Source: Prinsepia uniflora (taxonomy: Eukaryota; Streptophyta; Magnoliopsida; Rosales; Rosaceae). From it: 64,000 nt of DNA. Where the stretch lies: contig CM064873.1 of assembly GCA_032719365.1 (NCBI GenBank), positions 34,077,742 through 34,141,741 of the forward strand, written 5' to 3'. The stretch's first letter is position 1; every line of letters begins with the position of its first letter. The notes beneath the pieces are model-generated. The model saw only the letters and a list, made by a program, of their open reading frames with translations. It did not search any database and had not been told where the DNA came from. Positions 24,180 to 36,045 of the stretch are shown here, one piece after another. A program made the position numbers and the translations under genes.

Positions 24180-24445
24180 ACCTACCGGTTACCTGCTCAT
24201 TCGATTACCATACCATATTCGATTGACTTTGAAAGGAAGCCAATCCCATCATTCCCATATCTAAGACTGACCAATCCAACCCCGTTAGATACCCACTCGT
24301 TCTAGTAATATATCATACGGGATTCACCTCGAAAGGAAGTTGGTCCTATCATCCTCATACCCAAATATCCAAGATAATTTGTATACACCTCAATTCACTC
24401 AATTACCGTCTCATACCGGATTAACTTCGAAAAGAAATAGACCCA
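24180..24445 (-). repeat. Three imperfect tandem units in the internal domain
   Basis: Three units of about 90-120 bp each contain a version of CATACxxGATTxACxTCGAAAGGAAG followed by CCxATCATxxxCATA. The equivalent of the array is seen in opposite orientation at about 50050-50300 in the element at 41760-51968. Confidence 0.7.
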
Positions 24446-26569
24446 ACATTACCATATCCAACTCCTATCTTGTCATCTCACTAACTATTCCAAAAGATTC
24501 TTGAACTGTCTAACAAAACAATTCTCCTCTGCTCCTAGCTTAGCATAAACAACAAGACGAAGTCTGCCAGCACGGGCAAGACATCACGATCCACGCTATC
24601 CTGATCCACCACATAACCTGATCATCAAGATCACAATCCAGATCCATCACAACATTACCCGATCATTAACATCACGATCCTCGATTGTCACAATGCCCTA
24701 TAGCCTCAACATCACGATCCCGGATCCACACATGTTCTCACTCAGCTAACTACCAGGTTTCAGGTCATAGGGTCTTACACCCTCATTGAATCTGCATCCT
24801 ACCGAATCGCTTCTCAACCATTTTCACATCTAAATCTATCAGTCAACGACAGAACACGTCTAGACTGTGGGTCCTCTCCAATTACCTCATATCGATCCTT
24901 GTCATCCCACTTAGGGAAAATCAAAGATGATCCAAGATGATGACATCAAAATTCATCCTACGTGAGTGCAAACACAAACTCACTGCACTTACCACACCAT
25001 GTAACCCAACATCATCTGCCACCAAGTAGAAAAGGAGAAATCACATTCACCTAAGTTCGAAATACCCAACTCCTATTGATGACCCAAAATAAATCACGGG
25101 TCCACCAACAGATACACGATCACCGTACCGGTGACACCCAACATCATCGGTTACTGGGCTGAAAAATGACAAGTTCACCTTCACCAACCAATAATATGTG
25201 TTGAAAACTTCTCGACATCCATCTCCAATTCAGAATCAAACACCCTTCTCATCGTCGCAATCACAACTTCTCTTAATTCTTAGGTTCCAACCATGTTGGA
25301 AATAGGTATGCTTCCAACTAGTTGTCAAGTCCAACCACTAGACTTCCCAAATCCTCAACTCACTCGGACAACCACGTGTCTGCCACTAATCTATGACCCA
25401 AACCGCCTATCCGTTTATAACCGTTTATGCACATCCAAAAGGATGTGATCCATTAGTACTTAATTCTCGCGTCTCAACCACTGCTGGATCCCATCCAGTC
25501 CAACTCATCTACTGCCGAGTCTCAGATACCGAACGTATGCCTATCACGATGGAATCACATCCTAACTCGTGGCTCATCGTCATCACAATCACCGGCACAC
25601 AATGTGTGAATCAGACAACCCTGAATCGTTGCTCATACTGAGCAACAACCCCGTACCTCCGCTCAGGTTAAAGGAACTCTACCTCTCTCGTACCCCACAA
25701 CTATGGGTACCACCACTATGACAAACAACAACAAGATAATGAACGTTCCGTGAATGCCCCCCAAATTTTTCAACAATCACAACTACATAAATCACCCTCG
25801 ATAGCCAGCCATCTCCGTACGGTTATCGACCAACAGTCATCATTATCGAGATCCACATCCACACATCACACTATTATTCGATCCAACTTGGGATTCCATA
25901 TAGCATCTCATAATCATACTCGTGGATCGAATCCCATCATTTCAGTTCATCTCGGCCCAACCAATCTCCATAGTTTCGACTCGACTTACTAGAGTCGTTC
26001 ACTTGGTCATCCACCACCTCAGCCGTTCTCTGCAGCACAAATTCCATTCCATCAATCACAATCTAGGGTTCTCTGTACAATAACTAAGGACTCACAATTC
26101 TAATTCATCAATCACAACTAAGGTTTGCCATTCCAGACCAACCATCATAATTTAGGGTTCCACAATCATACCCTAGGGTTCCTCTGAACCCAACTGCCCT
26201 CTACAGTATAATCCACCATGTGATCGACCCCGCGGTCCTGACAACGTATGGACGTCAATCTAATCCTACCATTAACTCAACTGGGGTTCCCTAAACCCAG
26301 CTGCTCCCAGCAACATAACAATCTAACATCACATGACTGTCCAACGGTCTTACATTACAAGTTCGTCATATACAACACTACTTGGGTCAAATCACATTGT
26401 CGCACGGCGTATCAGGCCAATCACTCTCTATCCACAATTCATTCCGACTGACTATCAAACTGGCATTCTAACTATCAGGTTGATAACGGGCTGACCACGT
26501 AGAGACATCACATCCCCGACATGCGCATACCACAAGAACTACACGGTTTGCTTGAATAGCGATAACCTC

Positions 26570-26581
26570 GCTCTGATACCA
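26570..26581 (-). other. Primer-binding site (minus strand)
   Basis: The plus strand reads GCTCTGATACCA, a perfect complement of the TGGTATCAGAGC site, two bases left of the LTR end at 26584. Confidence 0.93.
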
Positions 26582-26637
26582 CTTGACACGACCCATCCCA
26601 ATCCCCTCGGATTATCGGGGGATTTGTCATGCTCCTA

Positions 26638-26656
26638 TCTGACACGAAGGGTCAGA
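26638..26656 (-). other. Leader hairpin copy, one mismatch
   Basis: The arms are TCTGACAC and GGGTCAGA around GAA on the plus strand; one base pair next to the loop is broken. Confidence 0.6.
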
Positions 26657-27228
26657 CAGGGGATAAATCAAACTCTCAGCCCGTTCGGGGCTTCTACAGC
26701 GCGCCAGGATCAGTATAGGAGTGCGATGTCTCGGTCTTAGCTACAGCCTGTATCCATGATCCACCTGAAGGGCATTAAAACCATTTAAAAGCTGTAAGTG
26801 GACGAAAATCAATAATTTAATAAAACAAATTTCATAAAGAAACATTTATGCCCTTCACTAAAAAGTATGCATGCATCCAAAAACCAGTAATCAAATCATT
26901 CACTTTAATTAAATCATTGTGACCTTAGCCCAAATCCGTAAATCCAACCATATGTGGAAACTTAGCCCAAAACCATAGAATACCAAAATCCGTTAATCCA
27001 AATTCAAGTGGGCCACTGCCCAAATCCATAAACACAAAACTACCATTTCATAAATCCAATAATTCATATTTACCAAATAACCATCCTCGTCATCCCAGAT
27101 GCCTAGCGTCTCATTCATATTTGCCAAACCAATCATACGGGCCAATGCCCAAATCCATAAATCAAACCATATGGGAACTCAGCCCAAATCAAGTACATGT
27201 GGGACTCAGCCCAAATCCAAAACACTTA

Positions 27229-27634
27229 GGCCTCGTTTGGTATGTCGTACGGTACTGACTATTTCAATCGGATAGACTAATCTGTCCACCGGATAGACTG
27301 ATTATTTAGTCGGGCGTTTGGTACTTTTCCGGATTAGAATGCCGACTATATTATACTGACCGGATTATATTATAGTAATTGACAAAATACTTATATCTTA
27401 AATATTAATTATATATGTCATTATTTTTATTATTATTTATTTTAATAATTATTATTATTACTATTTATTACTATTTATTACATTTTTATTAATTAATTAT
27501 TTTTAATTTTATCATTATTATTTATTAAAATATCATTAATTATTAATTTATTATTATTAGAATTTATTACTTTATTACTTTTTATTATTAATATTTACTA
27601 AATTAATATTTTATTTTTATTATATTACTATTTA

Positions 27635-27669
<35 letters not shown>

Positions 27670-27861
27670 TTTACAAGATTACTAGTTATCCGACTATTTA
27701 ATACGAACAATTTCGTGCGTATTATTTTAGCGTGTCTGGATCGTATAAAAATATTCAACCGTATTAACTTATACGGTGACTAATTAATACGACTGGTACC
27801 AAACACAGGTTTCAGATTATTTAGCCTATACGGACCGTAATACGGTGTACCAAACACACCC
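27229..27861. mobile_element. Tourist-like (PIF/Harbinger) MITE, 633 bp
   Basis: The ends are GGCCTCGTTTGGTA and TACCAAACACACCC, imperfect terminal inverted repeats with the typical GTTTGGTA core, flanked by the 3-bp duplication TTA (27226-27228 and 27862-27864). The homologous LTR at about 35590 has the empty site (AAAACACTTGGGTCTTAGCCC). A second inverted pair, GGGCGTTTGGTAC near 27318 and GGTACCAAACACAGG near 27797, lies inside the first. The centre is very AT-rich with TTA/TTAT repeats. It has no coding capacity. Confidence 0.88.
27400..27670. repeat. AT-rich (TTA)n/(TTAT)n core of the MITE
   Basis: About 270 bp of nearly pure A/T with runs of TTATTATTATTATT, confined to the middle of the MITE. 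Confidence 0.9.
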
Positions 27862-28048
27862 TTAGGTCTCAGCCCAAAACCAATCCTCGGCATCCCTGAC
27901 GCCTGACATCCGAGATGTCACAATCACAACACTGTCACGGTTCCAAGCTACGCGTGCTACCCGAGGTCTCAAATCCAAAGTTTCCCCACGGTCCAAGATA
28001 GGACCCGTCCCAAATCCCCAGGGATTAACGTGGGACGTGCTTGCTCTC

Positions 28049-28069
28049 GTCTGACACGAAGTGTCAGAC
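28049..28069 (-). other. Leader hairpin copy, perfect
   Basis: The arms are GTCTGACAC and GTGTCAGAC around GAA (plus strand), a perfect nine-pair stem. Confidence 0.75.
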
Positions 28070-29833
28070 CAATGATAATTCTGTCGTTTGCTCAACCGGG
28101 ACTATCAGAGGGCGCTAAGATCTGATGGAGAAATGTGATGTCTCGTCTCTGCTACAGCCTGCATCCGCGATCAACCTGAAAAGCATTCAAAATATCAAAA
28201 TGGTGAGTGGACAAAACAAAGATTTTATAAAAACATTTTCATCAGAAAGACCTTTAACCCATTCACTAAAAAGTATGCGTGCATTCGAAAATCATTTCTC
28301 AAACATAGAACACGGGGCCTTGGCCCAAAATCCAATCTAAGTACCTGGGATCTCAGCCCAACTCAAATCAAATTGGAACTCAGCCCAAATCTATTACACG
28401 TGGGTCTCAGGCCAAAACCATCTCCGTGAAATCTCATACACATAGACGTATATACATATATAACCCATCCTAGACATCCTCTGATGTCGGCTCGGGGCAC
28501 ACAGCCCCTAGGGAAAAAATCCCCGATATATGTCACGATTTCTATATATATATATATAAGTATGCATACTACTCGGGATCTCACTCCGAGTCTACCCCCA
28601 GGAATTCTCCATCTGGAAGGCTCTGTTTTCGGATCTAGTCTAAGCATCTCTCCAGATCAAGTCCAGAACCACATCATAACTCTCACTCTTGGAATGGGCT
28701 CCCTATGAGGATTACTCATTCCTGGCAGTGGACCGTGACTCTCCAGGTCGACGTTTGGAGGAGAACAAACAAATCATACAGATAGGTATATACATACTAG
28801 TATAGAAAGCCACTCTCGGGACTCACGCCCAATAACACAAATCAACTGGGCCTCCAGCCCGTACTTATGACTCAACGGGGCCTCTAGCCCGATTTCACAG
28901 TTTAACTGGGACTCGCGCCCTCCCCGGCCAACCACCGTCTTTGGGGTTCCCAAACCTGTCCAAAATCCCTTTAGAAGGTTACTAACTACTTAATTAACCA
29001 CTCACTAAATCCCCCTAGTTTTTCAAAATTTTTAACTATTTTTAAACGTGATCCTAATCCTTCGGACAGCCCGTACTATATCGAGACGATGTCCGATTGA
29101 CTCGAAACGAGTCCCAAAATGTTTGTTACATCGAATAGATGATTTCACATGTTGGAACTTTTCCCAAATTCTCCCCCACGCGCCTGTACGTTCCGCCTGA
29201 AGTGGCTACACGTGGGAGCCACGCGCTAGCTACAGTGTCTTCTTCAACCTCCAGCCGACAGGTCTAATAGGCCAGTCCAGTTTTCTCTGCAACTCTGGCC
29301 CAACTAGACCGGCGTGACTAGTCCAGGCCCCTAAACTGTTCAATCTTCGTCCTTTTTCTTCCTAATCGATTCCAATCTTCCTATTTTGATCCTAGGAACC
29401 TATCTATGCCATCAAAACAACCAAAAACCTACAAAACCCCAATGGTTCAATTTTCCTCCCTCACGGTTCAAATTATAGTTTTTCCCCAGGGCTTCCTCAG
29501 CCACTAACCACCACTAAAAACTTCCTAAAATCCTCCTAGAAACCTATTATACCCATCTTAATCGATAGAAACTGTCCCTAACGTGCAAAATTGAAAATGG
29601 AAGGAATCGGGCAAAACCGAGTACCTTGCATGGTCTGCCTCCGCCGTCCACAGCGGCGCCATCCTTGGCCAACCACCATCATCATCCTGCTCTCATCTCC
29701 TTCTCTGGGTCTCAAACATGAATGGAAGGTGGAAGGGTTTGGATTGGGTTGGATGGGTCGATCAAGTTTGGTGGATGGGGAAATGATCAACACAAAGGGA
29801 AATTATATGCATCAAAGTGTTTGGGCTGGGCAA

Positions 29834-29860
29834 TGAATGGCTGACACTTGTCACTCATCC
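29834..29860 (-). promoter_or_regulatory. LTR promoter dyad, decayed left arm
   Basis: GAATGGCTGACA, two bases, TGTCACTCATCC, then ATTGGGCC. This copy keeps the right arm and the inverted CCAAT of the conserved dyad. Confidence 0.55.
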
Positions 29861-30529
29861 ATTGGGCCTGTGCTAAAAAGCTGGGCCCCACTTGCTGCCA
29901 AAAGCCCATCGCCTCGTAAAACGTACAATAGTGTGTTCGAACTTCCGTGAACCGTAACTTTTCCTTCTAACGTCCAAATTTGACGTGCCGCCTGTCTACG
30001 GATTCATATCGATGCGATCTATATAACAGTCCTCGACTCTCGGCCATCGGACCTCCCGGGTCAAAAGTCAATTTTCACCCTTGTTCAGAAGTAAAACCGT
30101 AATTTCGCCCTGAACGTCTGTTAATCCTCGACTAATCCTCAATTAGCCTCGCTAATCCGTCATTAATCCCTAATTAATCCTTAAAATTAGGGACAGGTCA
30201 TTACAGTCCATCCAGGTCAATGACCTGCAGATCAATGACCCTCCATAGGGGGATGTTTTAACCTCTTGCAATCCCTGCTCTTGAGTCACTATACGGACCG
30301 GTCGCTCTGTGCAATGACCCCTCATAGGTAATTGCCCCGTGACTACACCAGGATACTATGAGACATCTAATGGAGACAACCTGCCACTCCAGGATACTAC
30401 GAGATGTCTGGAGGGCATCCGTTCATGAGGATGGTATACGGAAAGCCATTTTCATATTTCATTTCCAAAACCATTCAAAGGGCGACTCCCGGGTTTTCCA
30501 TAAACCATAGTAAATCCAAATCCAATTGG

Positions 30530-30760
30530 GTCCTCGACCCGAAATCATGTTTATAAACCATAACTGGGCCTCATGCCTGATATTATAACCAACTCGGCCT
30601 CAAGGCCGAATTCGTAAACTAACGGGGCCCCCGGTCCGATCGTGTAACTCAAATGGGTCTTCAGCTCGATTTCACATTAAATCAAATGGACTTTAAGTCC
30701 GATGGTTTCCAACCAAATGGGTCTCATGCCCGATTCCATGTTTTCAAATCCAAAACCTTT
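30530..30760 (-). repeat. GGGC...GCCC mini-hairpin array
   Basis: Six or seven degenerate units (CTGGGCCTCATGCCTGA, CTCGGCCTCAAGGCCGA, ACGGGGCCCCCGGTCCGA and so on) in the right part of the middle LTR. Confidence 0.7.
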
Positions 30761-31884
30761 CCATAAAACCACCATAGAAAGCACACCACGTAAAAGTACC
30801 GTATAAAACCAGAAACCTCGAAATGTGTGCAAATATGTACATACTAAGCTACCACAAACCAATGCACTCAAGGAATTCCAAAACATGTATTTGAAGCATA
30901 TAAAACATTTATGCATGCATCAATTTAGAAAAAAAGGCCCACTCAGAGACCGTCCGAAGCCGCACCTCGATACGCGCGCCATAAGCCTCTCCCGGGCCAA
31001 TCACCACCACTGGGGCTCCCGAACTTGTCCAAAGCGTAATGGAGGGTTACTAACTACTTAAATAACCCCTCATTAAAGCCCCGTAAGTTTCCCGAATTTT
31101 TAACTATTTTTAAAGTCGGTCCTAAACCTTCGGACACCCCGAAACATTTAGAAATGATGTCTGATCGACACGAAACTAGTCCCAAAATTTTTGTTACATC
31201 AAATAGATGAAATTACATGTTGGAAACTTCCCCAAAAAAGTGGGTCATGCGCCTGCTCGCGCCACCTGAGTGGCTGCACGTGGGAGCCACGCGCCCTGCA
31301 TAGTTTTCTTCTTCCTTCGGCCAGACCGGTTCGAACCGGCCCACCTGTAAAACCGGTCCAACTGGACCAGCGTGATCGGTCCATGGCCATTCCTTCCCCT
31401 TTTTTCATCCTTTTTCTTCCTTCTTTCCACCAATCTACTGTAATCCAACCTAGGAATCCTTTTATGCAATCAAAACCAAGAAATCAATCCTAAAACCCCT
31501 TGGTTTAGAAACCCATTTTGAACCCAAATGTTCATCCCATGGTTTGGGTACTTCCACAGCCTAAAACTCAATCCTAAGGAGTCCATGAAACTCCTTGGAT
31601 CGTAAGAAAGAGAATTAGGGCTTGGGTTTGGGCTTACCTTTCCAAATGAACATATCGGCCGATGGCCACCGAATTCCCCTCACGGCCGTTCCACCGCTAT
31701 GCCTGCACCACCGTGGCCACCATCCGTCATGTCTCAGCCTCCCCTCTCACTTCTCTGTTCATACCATCAGCAAAAGATGAAGGTTTGTGTGGGTTAGGGT
31801 GGATTGTGGTGGTGTGTTTGTGTCTTGGTCTAGAAGCACGAAGAAGAGGAGGTTGGTGTATGTATCTGTGTTGGGTGGGCAATG

Positions 31885-31909
31885 TATGGGTGACACTTGT
31901 CACTCATCC
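31885..31909 (-). promoter_or_regulatory. LTR promoter dyad
   Basis: ATGGGTGACA, two bases, TGTCACTCATCC, followed by ATTGAGCC. It lies in the U3 of the middle LTR. Confidence 0.6.
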
Positions 31910-32259
31910 ATTGAGCCTGATTCAAATATCTAGGGCCCACTTGAGGACAAAAGTTCATTTTTTCCTCGTAAACTTGTCGCGGTAAATAGTTTATCGGAAC
32001 TTCGTGAACTGTAACATTCTCGTCGAACGTCCGATTTCGACGTGCCGTCTGCCTACGGACTCGTATCAACCCGATCTACATCACAGTCATCGGCCCTCGA
32101 CCGTCGACCTCCCAGGTCAAAAGTCAACTTTTGCCCTCATTTAGGGGAAAATCGTAATTTCACCCTGAACGTCCATAAATCCTCGGCTAATCCCCGATTA
32201 GCCTCACTAATCCGTAATTAGTCTTAATTAATCCTTAAAATTAGGGACGGGTCGTCACA

Positions 32260-32296
32260 AACTTCCCTCCTTAAAGAATTTCATCCTCGAAATTCC
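32260..32296 (-). other. Polypurine tract and pol-end relic
   Basis: Minus strand: GGAATTTCGAGGATGAAATT, CTTTAAGGAGGGAAGTT, then the LTR start TGTGACGACCC at 32259. Confidence 0.85.
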
Positions 32297-35132
32297 AACT
32301 GACCTAATTCCACAACTAAAATGTGGAAATCCAATGGTGTCCCCAACTCGGGCATTGCACACATCACGAGAGTGCCCATGTAAAAGTACACGTCCGACAC
32401 CATCACACTTCGGCTCGTTGGTCTCACTCGAGACAGAATGTCGACGTTTAGCCACTCTCGCATGTCGCTCACTCCGACAGGTCAATTATACTAAGTGGTC
32501 ATCAAATTGGCTTTTCAGTCTACCATTCTGACACATTACAACCTATAACCATCAGGTTACAATATGTACTCCCACTAAGGGCAATCACATCCAAGCTGGC
32601 ATCCAGCGCAGCATCCAATCAGACAACATTCTCTAGATCTTGCCATCCCCATGGCACGAATCCCATCTCGCAAGTCACCCTCAACCTGCGACATCCATCA
32701 ACCTCGGTACTCATATCAACCAACGCTCTCGTTTTCTCATACTCATGACGTACTAACTCTCCTTAGAGTCCCATCAATCCATACCAATCTGAACTCTTCG
32801 GATACCGATTAAATCCATTACCACTATAGGTCACAACCATCTTGACCAGTCAATAACTCCCGACTCCATTGCGCTTTCGTTGCGCTACTCTGATCTCAAC
32901 TCGCTCTCGAGTCCTCACATCATCACATCACATCCCCGTCGAAACACATTCGACATCGTACCCATCCTGGGTGTATCTGGATCCCAATCGAATACTTGTC
33001 TCAGCAGAGATAACACTTCTGCACTGTAGGGTTCCCTTGGTCATCCGTGACCTTGAGCCTTCTCTCACATCAAACACTGAACCCTACCACTCCACTTTAC
33101 TCGAGCACACAGTAGTCGACGTCCAGTCATCACATCATCATGTAGGAACACATTCGATCATGGTGCTCAACGAACTGTCACCATCGGATCCAATCTGATC
33201 GTCACTCATGTTCATCTAGGACTATAGCCAACCTATAACACATTGATACTCGTGGGGAATGTCTCAAACCGACATACTGATTGACTATGGTCAATCCCAT
33301 CGTCCAACGTGCACAACGCACCGGTGCACTCCCATCACATCAACCATCACCAATGCGGAATCAAGTACTCTTCTCATCGTCTCAATTACAACTTCTCTAG
33401 ATTCCGAAGTTCCAATCACGTTGTAAACATGCTTCTTTTCCAATTACTGAGCTCACTCATTACACGAGTATCCCCGCGTCCGTGAATATTGTTTATGCAC
33501 ACCTAAAAGGGTGTCAATTCACCTTAACCTGATAAACCACTCGACTGAAGAGTCACAACAGACTACTGCTATGATCTGCATCCAAATCTCTACATATTAC
33601 CATAACTGACCAACCGACCCCTACGTCATAAGACATCACTTAAGTCATCCATTTACACATTTTCTATCGAGTCACCACTTAGGCATTTTAAACTTTAAAG
33701 TTACCATTCCTGGGCACACACTCGTGCCTCAAGTCTCGTATCATTAGGGAACTAGTCACCAAACCAAGTACTCCCTGTGCCTCACACTGAGCCACTCGAG
33801 ATCCTCTCTGTCCCACTCTGTGCCCACCGAACTCACATGCTCGCCATACTGAGTACATCTACTATCCCGTCGGCATACTAGTTCGCACGTCCCAACTCTA
33901 TGGGATCAACTCCAACACTCACACTCGTGTGATCAGTCTAAGGATATCTAGGGTACCTATCACTCAACCAGGCACATCGCACTCAGTCGTAATCAAGTCG
34001 AATCCAGAATCTATGCTTGTACCATGCGTTACTCATGCATCTCCGTATCCTCGTCAGGAGTGACAAATGTCACGGAAACCTGAGCCTATCCAACTTGATA
34101 AGACTCGACTATGTCCATCAATAGCAGCGTCTGCCACAACCTCGTGCAGACCAATCTTAGAAACACTCTACTATCGAGACTACAAATCCATGCGGTCAAC
34201 TCACCGCCGATACAAACCACTTAACACGCAACATCTACCGATCGGTCCACCACAAAATTCGGTCGACAAGTACCACACTCCTGGTAACTTGTACAATCAA
34301 TCACCTACTAAGGTTATCACAAACCCGGCTGCCCACTGCGGCCCAACCCTCCTGAACGATCCATCGCTCTCGACTCCGTAGAGTCGTCATACCCCGATAC
34401 TGGTGTACCACCAACCAGTAACCACGATCTGAGGACCTCATCCTCTCGTAACTCTACGGATTCCAGCCGCTCGGCCCACAAGAAACTGGCCCTCCTCAGT
34501 GTCTACCACCGCTCAAGCATCGCATACCACAATCACCGCATGCCATACCAAGCCAGACAACATCTACATCGTGGAATCCTCTGCCAGTCGACATCCCTCC
34601 GGGACTCGACATACCGAAACATGGCAATTCCAGCCAAATAGGCTCAAACGTTCCTATTCCCAATACTTGTAACTAGACTCAACTGGAGTCGTCCACTAGG
34701 TCATCCATGACCTCCACATATACCACTTGTCACTATCCAGAACCGTCATGACCACTCAACGGTCCTGACTCTCAGGTCGTCATACAGTGTCTACTGATCA
34801 ACTAGATCCTATCCACCAGTAACACTACGGCTCCAAGCCATTGGATTTGCACGAATATCGATCCAACTCGGGATCAAATCCCACTACCACGCGGCATCTT
34901 ATGCTGATCGAACCCTAAACCATTGCACCACGTCCCAAACATAAAATAATCAGGGTTTGGTTCCACTGAATCTCCATACTCTTACCCTAATTATCAGGTT
35001 GATGACGGCCTGTTATCACTACAGAGACATCACCTCCTCGACCTGCTCATCGCTCTGAGAGTAAAGCCTGCTCTGATACCACTTTGGTATCAGAGTACCA
35101 CGTGCATACCTTGCTCAGAGTGCACAAACCTC
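32297..35132 (-). mobile_element. Non-coding internal domain of the chimera, right element
   Basis: About 2.8 kb with the same block order as the other non-coding internals, including CTATCAGGTTGATGACGG and AGACATCAC next to the primer site. No retroviral-type protein motif is seen. A frame at 32869-33198 on the plus strand runs antisense to the element and is not supported as coding. Confidence 0.75.
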
Positions 35133-35144
35133 GCTCTGATACCA
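35133..35144 (-). other. Primer-binding site (minus strand)
   Basis: Plus-strand GCTCTGATACCA, two bases from the LTR end at 35147. A second GCTCTGATACCA at about 35071-35082 and a TTTGGTATCAGAG right after it suggest a local duplication of this site. Confidence 0.9.
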
Positions 35145-35200
35145 CTTGTGAGGACCCATCCCAAATCCCCCTGGGATTAATACGGGACGTGCCTGATCCC

Positions 35201-35221
35201 GTCTGACACGAAGTGTCAGAC
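35201..35221 (-). other. Leader hairpin copy, perfect
   Basis: GTCTGACAC and GTGTCAGAC arms around GAA, about 55 bases from the LTR terminus. Confidence 0.75.
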
Positions 35222-35734
35222 AACGGAAATTTCTGACTTTAGCCTCACCGGGCTTCCAGAGTACGCCAGGATCTGGAGGAGGAATGTGATGTCTCGGTCT
35301 TTGCTACAGCCCGCATCTGCGATCAACCTGAATGGCAATAAAACCACACAAAGCCGTGAGTGGACAAAATAAATAATTTAATAAACACATTTCATAAAAA
35401 GATATTTATGCCCTTCACTAAAAAGCATACATGCATAGGAAAACCATTTATCAAATCATTCAAACAATTAGGGCCTTAGCCCAAAACGTAAATCAATCCA
35501 ATCATACGGGCCAATGCCCAAATCCATAAATCAAATTGTATAGGAACTCAACCCAAATCAAGTACATGTGGGACTCAGCCCAAATCCAAAACACTTGGGT
35601 CTTAGCCCAAAACCAATGCTCGGCATCCCTGACGCCTGACATCCGAGATGTCACAATCACAACACTGTCACGGTTCCAAGCTATGCGTGCTACTCGGGGT
35701 CTCAAATACCAAGTCTCCCCAAGGTCCACCCAGG

Positions 35735-36045
35735 CCAGTCAATGCTGACGTCTCTACTAACCTCATATGCTGACGTCAGCCCTAGCTGAAGTCTCTGCTG
35801 ACATCATCTGCTAACGTCAGCCTGCCATTTGACGTCTCCGACAGTCTGATAACCTGCCACGTGTTACACCCTGACTGGTGCCACCTGTCACCCTCTGACA
35901 CTGTCACATGACATGATGATGTCACATGCTTACGTTATCACTGCCACATCAACTCTGACAACCTTATACCTTTTGGACACGTTGTCACATGGCACCACCT
36001 CACTGGTCCACGTGGTCTGATATCGCTGACATGGACATGTCATGC
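35735..36045 (-). repeat. ACGT-rich LTR module
   Basis: Contains GCTGACGTC, TAACGTCAG, TGCCACGTG and GGTCCACGTGG cores. It is the clearest match to 62688-62975 (reverse orientation) over about 270 bp, sharing the order CTGATAACCTGCC, ACACCCTGA, GGTGCCAC, TGATGATGT and CTGGTCCAC. Confidence 0.75.

Larger units (their letters stand above)
20526..26569 (-). mobile_element. Non-coding internal domain of the chimera, left element
   Basis: Without the solo LTR at 20801-23194 it is about 3.6 kb. It is homologous, with the same block order, to the internals at 32297-35132, 38357-40702 and 48003-51162: a CATCAGGTTGAT block near the primer site, the GGATCC..CGATCC-type repeats (24590-24740) and the 24180-24445 tandem repeats. 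No gag or pol motif is visible in any frame, so this fits a LARD-type non-autonomous element. Open frames on the plus strand (for example 24057-24305) look like chance; see the rejected list. Confidence 0.75.
27996..30205 (-). mobile_element. Family 1 solo LTR with target duplication GTCCA
   Basis: The minus-strand start is TGTAATGACCTGTCCC at 30205; the end is decayed (AGATAGGACCCGTCCC at the left). GTCCA is found at 27991-27995 and 30206-30210. Removing it joins the middle LTR so that it reads like 35700-35740 (CCCCA-GGTCCA-CCCAGG). The copy lacks the second TGCATGCA/GTGAGTGGAC block (deleted near 28925), but keeps the leader hairpin (28049-28069), mini-hairpin units (28800-28920) and the dyad (29834-29860). 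Confidence 0.9.
26584..32259 (-). mobile_element. Hybrid middle LTR shared by two internal domains
   Basis: The left end TGACACGACCC abuts a primer site (26570-26581) and the right end GGGACGGGTCGTCACA (32259) abuts a polypurine tract, so this one LTR is the 5' LTR of the left internal domain and the 3' LTR of the right one. Without the MITE and the solo LTR it is about 2.8 kb, one LTR long. From 26584 to about 27110 it matches 17690-18200; from about 27125 it matches 35490-35735 instead. The change falls at a repeated ATTCATATTTRCCAAA, pointing to recombination between two elements. Confidence 0.82.

Noticed and set aside
24057..24305. An antisense frame with a clear protein-level match to 50340-50732 (both include PIRLT and YPFM)
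   Set aside because: Over about 31 aligned codons the differences fall roughly 6, 6 and 3 on codon positions 1, 2 and 3, with no excess at the third. The DNA is homologous because the internals are related; the frame is not under protein selection.
27400..27670. AT-rich satellite or matrix-attachment region
   Set aside because: It is the core of a MITE bounded by terminal repeats and TTA duplications.
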